Positions 27,240 to 35,673 of a DNA stretch of 64,000 nt are shown piece after piece; the first letter of the stretch is position 1, and the number at the start of each line of letters is the position of its first letter. Position numbers and translations under genes: made by a program. The stretch is from Marinifilum sp. N1E240. GTDB taxonomy: Bacteria; Bacteroidota; Bacteroidia; Bacteroidales; Marinifilaceae. The stretch spans positions 62,001-126,000 of the forward strand of contig NZ_WHKF01000003.1 of NCBI RefSeq assembly GCF_009295825.1. The letters run 5' to 3'. Below the pieces are notes generated by a model. It made no database searches, had not been told where the DNA came from, and saw only the letters and a list, made by a program, of their open reading frames with translations.

Positions 27240-28280
27240 TTAACGAGCAACACGTCCAGACGCATCACCATTCATTAGTTTCTCTACTTCTTCCACAGTA
27301 ACTTGGTTGTAATCACCATAAATGGTATGTTTCAAACATGATGCTGCTACTGCGAAATTTAGTGCTTTCTGATCATCATTTGGATAAGTAAGCAATCCAT
27401 AAATTAAACCTCCCATAAATGAATCACCGCCACCTACACGATCAACAATATGTGTAATCTGATAAGTATTGTTTGCTTTAAATAGCTCCTTGCCATCGTA
27501 CAACACACCCGACCAAGAATTATGATTCGCACTAATTGATCCACGTAAAGTTGTAATCACTTTTTTACATCGAGGAAACTCCTTCATGATTTGCTGAGAA
27601 ACCGATAGATAAGCCTCTGCATCAACATGTCCACCTGTTACATCTACACCTTCAGGATGAATTCCTAAAACCATAGCTGCATCTTCTTCATTTCCTAAAA
27701 TCACATCGGTTCCAGCAACCAATTCAGGCATTACTTCACCTGCCGTTTTTCCGTATTTCCAAAGATTCTTGCGATAATTCAAATCACATGAAACAGTAAT
27801 TCCTTTTTTGTTGGCAGCTTTAATTGCCTCCAAACAAACATCAGCAGCTCCCTGCGATATCGCCGGAGTAATTCCTGTCCAATGAAACCAGCTAACACCT
27901 TCGAAAACCTGATCCCAATCAATCATACCACTTTCAATTTCAGAAATGGCTGAATGAGCTCTATCATAAACTACCTTACTACCACGACTAACCGCACCTG
28001 TTTCAAGAAAATAAATCCCTAAACGATCACCACCATATACAATTTTATCGGTATTAACACCGTATTTTTTCAAATCCATTTCACAAGATCTGGCAATATC
28101 GTTTTTTGGTAAACGCGTCACAAAACTAGATTCAATTCCATAATTTGCTAAAGAAACAGCAACATTCGCTTCACCACCGCCAAAGGTTGCAGTGAACTCT
28201 GAAGCTTGTGAAAATCTTTCATATCCCGGTGTTGCCAATCGCAACATTATTTCTCCAAAAGTAACTACTTTATTACTCAT
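27240..28280 (-). CDS. kdgK: 2-keto-3-deoxygluconate kinase (PfkB family)
   Basis: This 346-residue PfkB-type sugar kinase phosphorylates KDG to KDPG with ATP. The N-terminal GEIMLRLATPG and FGGGEANVAVSLANYG segments are typical of KDG kinases. The C-terminal DRVGGGDSFMGGLIYGLL carries the catalytic base Asp286 and the anion hole. It lies between the DUF4861 lipoprotein gene (23 nt) and eda. Operon context makes KDG the likely substrate rather than fructose or ribose. Confidence 0.93.
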   Translation of the reverse strand: MSNKVVTFGEIMLRLATPGYERFSQASEFTATFGGGEANVAVSLANYGIESSFVTRLPKNDIARSCEMDLKKYGVNTDKIVYGGDRLGIYFLETGAVSRGSKVVYDRAHSAISEIESGMIDWDQVFEGVSWFHWTGITPAISQGAADVCLEAIKAANKKGITVSCDLNYRKNLWKYGKTAGEVMPELVAGTDVILGNEEDAAMVLGIHPEGVDVTGGHVDAEAYLSVSQQIMKEFPRCKKVITTLRGSISANHNSWSGVLYDGKELFKANNTYQITHIVDRVGGGDSFMGGLIYGLLTYPNDDQKALNFAVAASCLKHTIYGDYNQVTVEEVEKLMNGDASGRVAR

Positions 28281-28303
28281 TATAATTTCCTTATCCTTAG
28301 TTA

Positions 28304-29572
28304 TTATTTCACTTTCACAACAACAGGTGAACTTAATTCATTCGCCTGTATTTTCATTAATTGTTCAAACTTTTCCTGTTTTGCCCAATCCGAATTTTCT
28401 TTTTCCCACACAGCAAAAAAGTAATGCGTAGCAGTGGTATTGCTCTTCATCTTTTGTGTCACAAAATGTGTTTCTCCAACCGGCTGATTCCAGCGACTAC
28501 CTTTTACTACTTCGATTGGTAAAAGAGGAGCATCTCCCGTCCTTACTTTCTCATCTGATTTCACAAGAATACCTAATCCAAGATAATCCTCATTCATTGA
28601 TTGAACATCATGAGTTGCAACTGCTGTAAATTCATTATTGGCTATAAACTCAAAAGGTTTTTTATCTTTCAAATAGCTGGTAACTATCCCAATTGCCAAC
28701 TCTTCTTCATTTTCAATTCCACTAACAGTAACATCACTTTGGAAATAATATTTACCAGCCCAAACGCTAATTCTTTCGGTTGCATCTAGCATTTTACCAT
28801 CAACATTCCATCCAGAAAATTTTAAATCGAAAATCGACCGTACCGGACCTCTAGAAATTACCTTAAATTCAAATTTCTCAGTGCTTCCTAATCTATACAA
28901 AGAATCTTGATGATAGATTGCCAAACCTCCAGCTCCCAATGAAGGACCTACATGCAATACATCCATACCCCAATCTGAAAGTTTGTGATAAGATCCGCTC
29001 TCCATTGTAGCCAATTTATCCATTATCATTCCAGGCTCTAGCTTACCGAACAAATCCTTGGCATTTCTACAATCGAAATAATTACGAAATCCCATAATAT
29101 CATTTTCCCAGCTTACACTTTCAGCCTGATACATAAATGGAACACCTGTATATCCTTTAGGAGATATTGCCTGATCAACTCCCGTATATCCTTTTTCTTT
29201 TGTACCTACACCTAAACGCACATTTGTACGAATTGTAAACTTTGGAAGCTCACTGGCTTCTACAAATTTCACATTAAATTTCTTTACTTCTTTAGCCTTA
29301 AAATCGCACACTAATGAAAGTTCATCCCAAGTTCCATCACGATCTAAATCATCAATTTGTGATGGAATATAGTTGCCTTGAGCATCCATTACAACAGGCA
29401 CTTTATTAACAGGAATTTCTCCCGTAATTTTCTTTAATTCAAGTCTACTCACAATAATTGAGGCATCTTTTCGAGCAAGATCCAACTCATTCTGTAATTC
29501 TAAAGTAGGCTTTGTATTACAAGATTGAAAAAGGAATCCGAGAGCAGCTATGGCAACACAATATCTTTTCAT
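28304..29572 (-). CDS. DUF4861 family lipoprotein
   Basis: This 422-residue exported lipoprotein has the lipobox LGFLFQSC. The rest is a beta-rich domain with conserved-looking segments SQIDDLDRDGTWDELSLVCDF, VPFMYQAESVSWENDIMGFRNYFDCRNAKDLFGK, SYHKLSDWGMDVLHVGPSLGAGG and ESVSGIEN-type strands; these match the DUF4861 family as I know it. Biochemical function is not established to my knowledge. It is encoded inside an operon of cytoplasmic uronate enzymes yet is exported, so it probably acts on the uronate oligosaccharide before uptake, possibly as a lyase, dehydratase or hydrolase. Many Asp, His and Trp residues in the segments listed could form an active site, but this is only inference. 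Confidence 0.8.
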   Translation of the reverse strand: MKRYCVAIAALGFLFQSCNTKPTLELQNELDLARKDASIIVSRLELKKITGEIPVNKVPVVMDAQGNYIPSQIDDLDRDGTWDELSLVCDFKAKEVKKFNVKFVEASELPKFTIRTNVRLGVGTKEKGYTGVDQAISPKGYTGVPFMYQAESVSWENDIMGFRNYFDCRNAKDLFGKLEPGMIMDKLATMESGSYHKLSDWGMDVLHVGPSLGAGGLAIYHQDSLYRLGSTEKFEFKVISRGPVRSIFDLKFSGWNVDGKMLDATERISVWAGKYYFQSDVTVSGIENEEELAIGIVTSYLKDKKPFEFIANNEFTAVATHDVQSMNEDYLGLGILVKSDEKVRTGDAPLLPIEVVKGSRWNQPVGETHFVTQKMKSNTTATHYFFAVWEKENSDWAKQEKFEQLMKIQANELSSPVVVKVK

Positions 29573-29752
29573 CTAAAATTATTTAAGTATTAAGATTGTC
29601 CTGATGACATTTTTGTTGTTGATTTTAAATGGAAAGGAAGATATAGGTTACACTCCCCAGCGATAACTACTCAACAACTTCTTCCTTTCCTGTTTAATCT
29701 CTGTATATAAGGAGAGTTCCAACAAAAACTCCCCTATCTAAACTACTACTAA
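29573..29752 (-). promoter_or_regulatory. Structured leader between kduD and the DUF4861 gene
   Basis: The 180-nt gap inside the operon holds a hairpin at 29710-29735 (AGGAGAGTT with AACTCCCCT, one mismatch) and a second inverted repeat, GGAAAGGAAG (29631-29640) with CTTCCTTTCC (29681-29690). Such structure after kduD may reduce or process the transcript before the downstream genes. An additional promoter in this gap is possible but none is clear. Confidence 0.55.
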
Positions 29753-30544
29753 CTATTCTTCGTTTGAAGGTTTTCCAATGGTTGCCAAAATACCACCATC
29801 AACATAAACCACATGTCCGTTTACAAAATCCGAAGCTTTTGATGCCAGGAAAACTGCTGTTCCGCCTAAATCTTCTGGATCGCCCCAACGAGCTGCCGGT
29901 GTACGATTGATGATAAATTCGTTAAATGGATGTCCATCCTCACGGATAGCAGCTGTTTGAGAAGTTGCAAAATATCCCGGACCAATTCCATTGGTTTGAA
30001 TTCCATATTTCGCCCACTCTGTTGCCATATTTTTGGTCAGCATTTTCAATCCACCTTTAGCAGAAGCATAAGCACAAACATCATTACGTCCCAATTCACT
30101 CATCATTGAGCAGATATTAATGATTTTTCCTTCCTTACGCTCGATCATTCTCTGACCAACATATTTACCCATGATAAAAGGTCCGACCAAATCAATATCA
30201 ATTACTTGACGGTAATCTTTCACTTCCATATCTTGCATTGGTACACGCTTAATAATTCCAGCGTTATTCACTAAAATTCCAATTGGACCAACTTCATCTT
30301 CAATTTGAGCAATTCCTGCTTTTACACCTTCCTCGTCAGTTACATCAAAAATATAACCTTTACAATCAATTCCTTTTTTTGCGTAATCAGCAATACCTCG
30401 CTCCAAATTCTCTTTAGAAATATCATTCACAACAATCTGAGCTCCAGCCTCTGATAAAGCAGTTGCAATTGCCATTCCAATACCATGTGTTGCACCTGTT
30501 ACCAAAGCAACTTTTCCTTCTAACTTAAATAAATCTAAAATCAT
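29753..30544 (-). CDS. kduD: 2-dehydro-3-deoxy-D-gluconate 5-dehydrogenase (SDR family)
   Basis: This 263-residue short-chain dehydrogenase is cytoplasmic. Rossmann motif TGATHGIG (16-23), NNAG (93-96), and catalytic Ser146, Tyr159 and Lys163 (CAYASAKGG) are present. It reduces 2,5-diketo-3-deoxygluconate, the KduI product, to KDG using NAD(P)H. The similar gluconate 5-dehydrogenases share this fold, but the position directly after kduI (37-nt gap) and ahead of kdgK and eda supports KduD. Confidence 0.92.
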   Translation of the reverse strand: MILDLFKLEGKVALVTGATHGIGMAIATALSEAGAQIVVNDISKENLERGIADYAKKGIDCKGYIFDVTDEEGVKAGIAQIEDEVGPIGILVNNAGIIKRVPMQDMEVKDYRQVIDIDLVGPFIMGKYVGQRMIERKEGKIINICSMMSELGRNDVCAYASAKGGLKMLTKNMATEWAKYGIQTNGIGPGYFATSQTAAIREDGHPFNEFIINRTPAARWGDPEDLGGTAVFLASKASDFVNGHVVYVDGGILATIGKPSNEE

Positions 30545-30581
30545 AACTATACTATATAATTAAACACAACAACAACTAATC

Positions 30582-31424
30582 TTAACGTAACTCGTCTGGT
30601 TGACAAATATCCATATCGCCATAATCCAGGTTTTCACCCCCCATTCCCCAAATGAATGTATAATTACTTGTTCCTGCAGCCGAGTGAATCGACCAGGTTG
30701 GTGAGAAAACAGCTTCCTCATTGCCCATCCAAATGTGACGAGTCTCTTTAGGATCTCCCATAAAATGACAAATTGCTTGTCCTTTTGGCACTTCAAAATA
30801 GAAGTAAGCTTCCATTCTTCTGCTGTGGGTATGTGCAGGCATGGTATTCCAAACGCTACCAGGATGTAATTCTGTCATTCCCATTTGCAACTGATTGGTT
30901 TTGATTGTATCTGAAACAATCAGCTTGTTTAATGTTCTTCTGTTTGAATTTTCTGCTTCTCCCAACTCAATAACAATAGCATCTTCACGACCTACTTTTA
31001 CTGTTGGAAAAATTTCATGAGCAGGAGCTGAATTCAAATAAAAATGAGCAGGAGTTGCTGCATCAGCACTTTCGAATATAATTTCCTTTTTACCCTTTCC
31101 TACATAAAGTGCTTCTTTGTATTCCAATTCGAACACTTCTCCATCTACACTTACACTTCCTTTTTCACCAACATTTACAATGCCCAACTCTCTTCTCTCA
31201 AGGAAATATTCTGCCTTTAAAGGATCAATGGTTTCCAATGGTAAAGCTTGATTTGTAGGAACAACTCCTCCAACTATTAATCTATCGTATTGCGAATAAG
31301 TAAGATTAACATTTCCTGCTTCCATAATATCTTGAACCAAGTATTCATCTCTCAAACGCTCTGTATCGTAATTCTTTGCATCTGCCGGATGAGTAGCATA
31401 TCTTTCTTCGTACTTCACACTCAT
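30582..31424 (-). CDS. kduI: 5-dehydro-4-deoxy-D-glucuronate isomerase
   Basis: This 280-residue cupin-fold isomerase converts 5-keto-4-deoxyuronate to 2,5-diketo-3-deoxygluconate. The start at 31424 (MSVKYEERYATHP) matches the known family N terminus; an in-frame ATG 45 nt upstream would add 15 unlikely residues. The zinc-binding residues are visible: His198 and His200 in MPAHTHSRRMEAYFYF, Glu205 in the same motif, and His247 in WSIHSAAG. Segments YDTERLRDEYL and YDRLIVGGVVP are also typical. First gene of a six-gene minus-strand operon divergent from lacI; a palindromic operator candidate lies about 90 bp upstream. Confidence 0.96.
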   Translation of the reverse strand: MSVKYEERYATHPADAKNYDTERLRDEYLVQDIMEAGNVNLTYSQYDRLIVGGVVPTNQALPLETIDPLKAEYFLERRELGIVNVGEKGSVSVDGEVFELEYKEALYVGKGKKEIIFESADAATPAHFYLNSAPAHEIFPTVKVGREDAIVIELGEAENSNRRTLNKLIVSDTIKTNQLQMGMTELHPGSVWNTMPAHTHSRRMEAYFYFEVPKGQAICHFMGDPKETRHIWMGNEEAVFSPTWSIHSAAGTSNYTFIWGMGGENLDYGDMDICQPDELR

Positions 31425-31511
31425 TTTATCTGTTTTTATAATTTGAACATTTTGTATTTCAAGTATCAATTTCCAAACTTGAACACAACAAAGAAATAAA
31501 ATGCAAATGAA

Positions 31512-31531
31512 TTGTGCAATCGATTGTCTAA
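31512..31531. promoter_or_regulatory. Candidate LacI-family operator, kdu side
   Basis: CAATCGATTG (31517-31526) is a perfect 10-bp palindrome with a central CG, as expected for LacI-family sites, within TTGTGCAATCGATTGTCTA. It is about 93 bp upstream of the kduI start and shares GCAATCGATT with a second site near lacI. Confidence 0.65.
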
Positions 31532-31645
31532 TTTTTATTTTTTTCTCAACAATTTCAACAATCGCACAAAAACATCAAAACCCCAATAACACTTAAAGTT
31601 CAAGACTTTATATTGTATCAATAAAAATATCTATTTAAATTCATT

Positions 31646-31663
31646 TTGCGCAATCGATTTCTC
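31646..31663. promoter_or_regulatory. Candidate LacI-family operator, lacI side
   Basis: AATCGATT (31652-31659), within TTGCGCAATCGATTTCTC, is an 8-bp palindrome that shares the 10-mer GCAATCGATT with the site at 31512-31531. It is 80 bp upstream of the lacI start, consistent with autoregulation. Confidence 0.6.
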
Positions 31664-31739
31664 ATTATTTGTCAATTCATTCATATTTATAAAAATTATA
31701 TGCATCTTTGCATCAAATTCCATTAGCAGTACGATAAGA

Positions 31740-32759
31740 ATGAAAAAGGAAAATAACATTACCATACACGATATCGCAAAAGCCTTAAATATCTCTGGAT
31801 CCACAGTTTCCAGAGCTCTAAATAACAATACACGCATTAGTGAAAAGACAAAAAAGGCTGTTCGCGATAAGGCAAAAGAATTAGGGTATCAACCCAATGC
31901 ACTTGCGTCAAATTTGCGCACTAGTTGCACAAATACAATTGGTGTTATCATTCCAAGAATTAGTCGTTACTTTTTCTCTTCAGCAATTACTGGTATTGAA
32001 GAATTTGCACGGGAGAAAGGTTTTAATGTTATCATATGCCAATCAAACGATCTTGAAGCCAGAGAATCAGACTGCGTACAAACTTTATTTGCATCACGAG
32101 TTGACGGAGTCATCTCCTCAGTAGCATTAAAAACAAACAACTATGAACATTACAAAACCTTTACCAATAGAAATATTCCATTGGTCTTTTTCGATAGAGT
32201 TTGCGATGAACTGGAAACCAGCAAAGTAGTTGTAGATGACTTCAAAGGAGGTTTTATTGCGGCAGAACACCTTATATCTAAAGGATGTAAAAGAATTGCA
32301 CACATTAGCGGTCCTCAACACTTGAACATATATATCAACCGCTTGCAAGGCTATTTGAAAGCACTTAGGAAACATGATATTACAGTTGATCAAAACTTGA
32401 TACTTGAAAGTCCATTAACAAGAGAAGATGGCTTAAGATGTGCAAAAGAATTACTGGAATCAAGCAATCCTCCGGATGCTATTTTTGCAGGTAACGATAC
32501 TACAGCACTAAGTATCATCTTGTATGCAAAAGAGAAGGGAATAAGGATTCCTGAAGATTTAGCCATTATGGGATTTAGTAATGAACCTTTCTCAGAATAC
32601 CTATCTCCATCCTTAACAACTGTTGAACAATCGGGTTTTGATGTTGGAATTAAAGCAACTGAATTATTAATAGATATCATAACAAACAAAAGTGGAAATA
32701 CTCAGGAAACAATTGTACTTCCTGTAAAGTTAATAGAGAGAGAATCTACGAATAAATAA
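31740..32759 (+). CDS. LacI-family transcriptional regulator of uronate catabolism
   Basis: This 339-residue regulator has an N-terminal helix-turn-helix and hinge (IHDIAKALNISGSTVSRALNNN, GYQPNALASNLR) and a periplasmic-binding-protein-like effector domain (GVIIPRISRYFFSSAITGIEE, PDAIFAGNDTTALSIILYAKEKG, ALSTTVEQ-type ending). It is divergent from kduI, with two related palindromes in the shared promoter region, so it most likely represses the kdu/kdg operon and itself. KDG, KDPG or a keto-uronate are likely effectors, by analogy with other uronate regulators; the effector cannot be read from the sequence. Confidence 0.93.
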   Translation: MKKENNITIHDIAKALNISGSTVSRALNNNTRISEKTKKAVRDKAKELGYQPNALASNLRTSCTNTIGVIIPRISRYFFSSAITGIEEFAREKGFNVIICQSNDLEARESDCVQTLFASRVDGVISSVALKTNNYEHYKTFTNRNIPLVFFDRVCDELETSKVVVDDFKGGFIAAEHLISKGCKRIAHISGPQHLNIYINRLQGYLKALRKHDITVDQNLILESPLTREDGLRCAKELLESSNPPDAIFAGNDTTALSIILYAKEKGIRIPEDLAIMGFSNEPFSEYLSPSLTTVEQSGFDVGIKATELLIDIITNKSGNTQETIVLPVKLIERESTNK

Positions 32760-32795
32760 CAAAGGCTACCATACCAGCAACCCTTATTTCATTCA

Positions 32796-35357
32796 TTAAT
32801 AAGTAGCATCTAATGTCCTAACACTGAAGGTCTTCTTTAATTTTTCCAGACTTAATGTTGTTTGCAAGTGAATCTCAACAGTTTCATTTGGCAACAAATC
32901 AAAGTAATTATCCGAAAAGAATCCACTTCCTGAACCTATTGTTAAAAATATATTTTTTGCCAGAACAGCACTTTGCAACTCAATTACAAAACCTTCATTA
33001 CTTTCTTCAATCTTATAATCTATTTTTGGTTTTGGCAAACTCAACTCTTTAACTGACTTAAAATAAAGCACATTATTAGCAATTTGTTCACCATCCTTCA
33101 GCAATTCCACTACTAACAAGTGATTTTTTGGATCAATATCGTTTAAAACATCTACCAAATTTGATTCATAATAGACTGCACTAGAATTCTTTTCTATTAT
33201 GATATCTTTAGAAATAGATAAAACTTCATTCCCTGAAAAATCAATCATTCTAAGATTCATTTTTGTATTTATTCCTTCCAAACGATCGTTAACAACAGCT
33301 ATTTTCAAGCTTTCATCTTCTATATATGGAGATATTAAAAGAGGTTCAAATCCTTTCTTTACGTAATATTGTAAAGCTTTCCACTCTTGATAATAATCGG
33401 TAGAACTCCATGAGGCAACAGGCCAACAATCGTTAATTTGCCAGTACAAACTTCCCATACAATAAGGCATAGCACGACGATGTCCCTCCAAAGCAATCTT
33501 AATTCCTTCGGCTTGCAGAACATGATTTACATACAAAAATGATTCAAAATCCTTTGGCTTTTTGTAATCCTGAAGCATATAGTATTCAATGGTTTCATTA
33601 CCTATTGAGGATCGTTGATGTGACTTCATTACTTCCGAAAAAATATTATAATCTTCAGGAATGGCATATTTCTTTACTGATTTCATTTCAGGAAAAGATT
33701 GAAAACCATACTCACTCATAAATCGTGCAATATGAGTTGCATAATTTTTAAAGGGTTCTTTTCCCCACCAAACACCCCAATAGTGATCATCTCCATTAAT
33801 TAAATCTGGAACAATTCCAGTACCAGATGAAGGGCTTGAACTCCAGTAAGATCTTGAAGGATCATATTTCTCAACCGCTTCAGGTAAAACTTCATGAAAT
33901 ATATCGGTATATGCTTTCCAAATTTCATCAACATTCTCTGTAGCTTTTCTCTTCCATCCCCAATTGTGCCAAGCGACAAGTATTTCATTATTGCCACACC
34001 ACAAAGCTATACAGGGATGATTTCTTAAGCGCTTAATATTATACTTTGCTTCTTCTTTTACAGACTTCAAAAATTCCTCATCTCCAGGATACATTGCACA
34101 AGCAAACATGAAATCTTGCCAAACTAAAATCCCAGCTTCATCACATAAATCGTAAAAATATTCGTCTTCATAGTAACCGCCTCCCCAAACGCGAAGCATA
34201 TTCATATTCGACTCTTTGGCTGTATTCACAACCTTCTCTAGTTGTTTTTTACTTACTCTTGATGGGAATATATCATTCGGAATATAGTTGGCACCCTTCA
34301 TAAATACAGGTACACCATTTACCTTAAAATAGAATGATTTCCCTTTTTCATCCTTTTCTCTTACCAATTCAACAGTTCTAATTCCAATTCTATGATCAGC
34401 AACCGTTATTTCTCCTTCAACATCTAATTCAGCATTAATAGTATACAATGGCTGTTCGCCTAGACCATTAGGCCACCATAATTTTGGGTTTTCAATTTTA
34501 AAATTAATGCTGTATTCTTTCTTTCCCTTTTTCAGATGAAATTTAGATGTAGCCAGACCTACCTCATTATTTTTGAGATTAATGTTAGCCAATACTTCTT
34601 TTTCAGATTCAATCTCGAGTATTGCCGTAAACTCCGCAACATCTTCGTTCAATTTATTTTGTACAATCTGTAAATCAGTAATTCGGTTTACATTCCATGC
34701 TTTTAAATAAACAGGTCGCCAAATTCCACTAGTTACCAAACGAGGTCCCCAATCCCATCCATAATGATAACCAGCCTTTCTGGTATAAATACTTACTCTT
34801 TTATTACCTTCAACCTGCCCCAATTCTGCCTGATCATTCTCTGCTCCAGGAAATACAAAACCATTTGCATCGTGTAGCTTTAATCCTTCTTTTATTGGTG
34901 ATCGAAACACAATTTTCAACTCATTTCCTCTACTCTTCAAATGCTTCTTCACATCAACTTCCCAGCCAATAAACATGTTATCAGCCGAAAGCACCAATTC
35001 ACCATTCACAAATACATCGGCATAGGTATCCAAACCTTTAAAATCAAGAGCAATTCTATCTTTATTTAGCACATCAGCTCCAATATCAAATCTTGTTTTA
35101 TAGATCCAATCTTTCTTATCAATCCATTGCAAATTTCTTTCATTTAAACGATAAAACGGATCTTCAATTTTCTCATTAGCTAACAAATCAGTATGCACAC
35201 AACCCGGAACTTCTGCAGGTAGCCAATCATCTTTATCCATTTGAGAAAAATGCCAATTGGTATTTAATTCTTCCACAATCATTAAAGGTTCTTTCTTCGA
35301 TTGACATGCCGTTAATGAAAAAAGAATTGCGATAAATAATATAGTTGATCTTGTCAT
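32796..35357 (-). CDS. GH2 beta-mannosidase (lipoprotein)
   Basis: This 853-residue glycoside hydrolase starts with a lipoprotein signal (ILFSLTAC). It has the GH2 sandwich domain (LDFKGLDTYADVFVNGE), beta-mannosidase segments (RKAGYHYGWDWGPRLVTSGIWRPVYL) and the TIM barrel. Acid/base Glu458 lies in WCGNNE and nucleophile Glu549 in SEYGFQSFP; both patterns favour beta-mannosidase over galactosidase or glucuronidase. It releases mannose from the non-reducing end of beta-mannosides, probably in the periplasm. It is transcribed alone, convergent with lacI (36-nt gap) and divergent from the Nudix regulator gene. Its link to either locus is uncertain; a mannose-containing polymer would explain it. 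Confidence 0.93.
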   Translation of the reverse strand: MTRSTILFIAILFSLTACQSKKEPLMIVEELNTNWHFSQMDKDDWLPAEVPGCVHTDLLANEKIEDPFYRLNERNLQWIDKKDWIYKTRFDIGADVLNKDRIALDFKGLDTYADVFVNGELVLSADNMFIGWEVDVKKHLKSRGNELKIVFRSPIKEGLKLHDANGFVFPGAENDQAELGQVEGNKRVSIYTRKAGYHYGWDWGPRLVTSGIWRPVYLKAWNVNRITDLQIVQNKLNEDVAEFTAILEIESEKEVLANINLKNNEVGLATSKFHLKKGKKEYSINFKIENPKLWWPNGLGEQPLYTINAELDVEGEITVADHRIGIRTVELVREKDEKGKSFYFKVNGVPVFMKGANYIPNDIFPSRVSKKQLEKVVNTAKESNMNMLRVWGGGYYEDEYFYDLCDEAGILVWQDFMFACAMYPGDEEFLKSVKEEAKYNIKRLRNHPCIALWCGNNEILVAWHNWGWKRKATENVDEIWKAYTDIFHEVLPEAVEKYDPSRSYWSSSPSSGTGIVPDLINGDDHYWGVWWGKEPFKNYATHIARFMSEYGFQSFPEMKSVKKYAIPEDYNIFSEVMKSHQRSSIGNETIEYYMLQDYKKPKDFESFLYVNHVLQAEGIKIALEGHRRAMPYCMGSLYWQINDCWPVASWSSTDYYQEWKALQYYVKKGFEPLLISPYIEDESLKIAVVNDRLEGINTKMNLRMIDFSGNEVLSISKDIIIEKNSSAVYYESNLVDVLNDIDPKNHLLVVELLKDGEQIANNVLYFKSVKELSLPKPKIDYKIEESNEGFVIELQSAVLAKNIFLTIGSGSGFFSDNYFDLLPNETVEIHLQTTLSLEKLKKTFSVRTLDATY

Positions 35358-35514
35358 GGAAGTAAATGTAGCATTTTGTTGACAATAATACTTTCAATCT
35401 CTGAGTAGAATAACTTAATATCATCTTAAAAGATCAACACTATTAAGAATTTATATAAATAACTCTCTTTTAGAAAAACTGTTTAATTTCTTAAAAAGTC
35501 AGAAGACACAAAGC

Positions 35515-35533
35515 ACTTAGTGTACTTTTAACA
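35515..35533 (+). promoter_or_regulatory. Candidate Nudix-regulator operator, copy 1
   Basis: ACTTAGTGTACTTTTAACA matches the sequence at 35617-35635 in 18 of 19 positions. CACTTAGTG at its left end is a 9-bp palindrome. Located about 140 bp upstream of the Nudix regulator start and about 160 bp upstream of the GH2 start. Confidence 0.6.
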
Positions 35534-35616
35534 ATTACATCTAGCATTCGTTTGCAAAAAATTGAAAATCAATTTTTGTCATTTCTAAAAAAGAGTTTAC
35601 ATTAGCGTCAAAACAT

Positions 35617-35635
35617 ACTTAGTGTAGTTTTAACA
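35617..35635 (+). promoter_or_regulatory. Candidate Nudix-regulator operator, copy 2
   Basis: ACTTAGTGTAGTTTTAACA repeats the upstream copy with one change, 102 bp away. GTGT, 7 bp, ACAC around the right half is an inverted repeat. It lies 38 bp before the regulator start, where it could block or activate the promoter. Confidence 0.6.
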
Positions 35636-35673
35636 CAAACTTAAATTAAAGCTAATAATTACTGACTTATAGC

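Larger units (their letters stand above)
31425..31739. other. Divergent control region between kduI and lacI
   Basis: This 315-bp intergenic region contains the promoters of both the kdu operon (minus) and lacI (plus). Two related palindromic sites are present and annotated separately. On the minus strand TTG and TACTTGA separated by 20 bp near 31460-31490 could be a promoter, but the match is weak. No coding frame was seen. Confidence 0.7.
35358..35673. other. Divergent control region between GH2 and Nudix regulator genes
   Basis: This 316-bp gap between divergent genes holds two near-identical 19-bp sequences described separately. The remainder is AT-rich promoter-like sequence without a recognisable gene. 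Confidence 0.75.

Noticed and set aside
32759-32796. Possible bidirectional terminator between lacI and the GH2 gene
   Set aside because: Only a weak AAATAA/TTATTT pairing is visible in the 36-nt gap, too poor to call.
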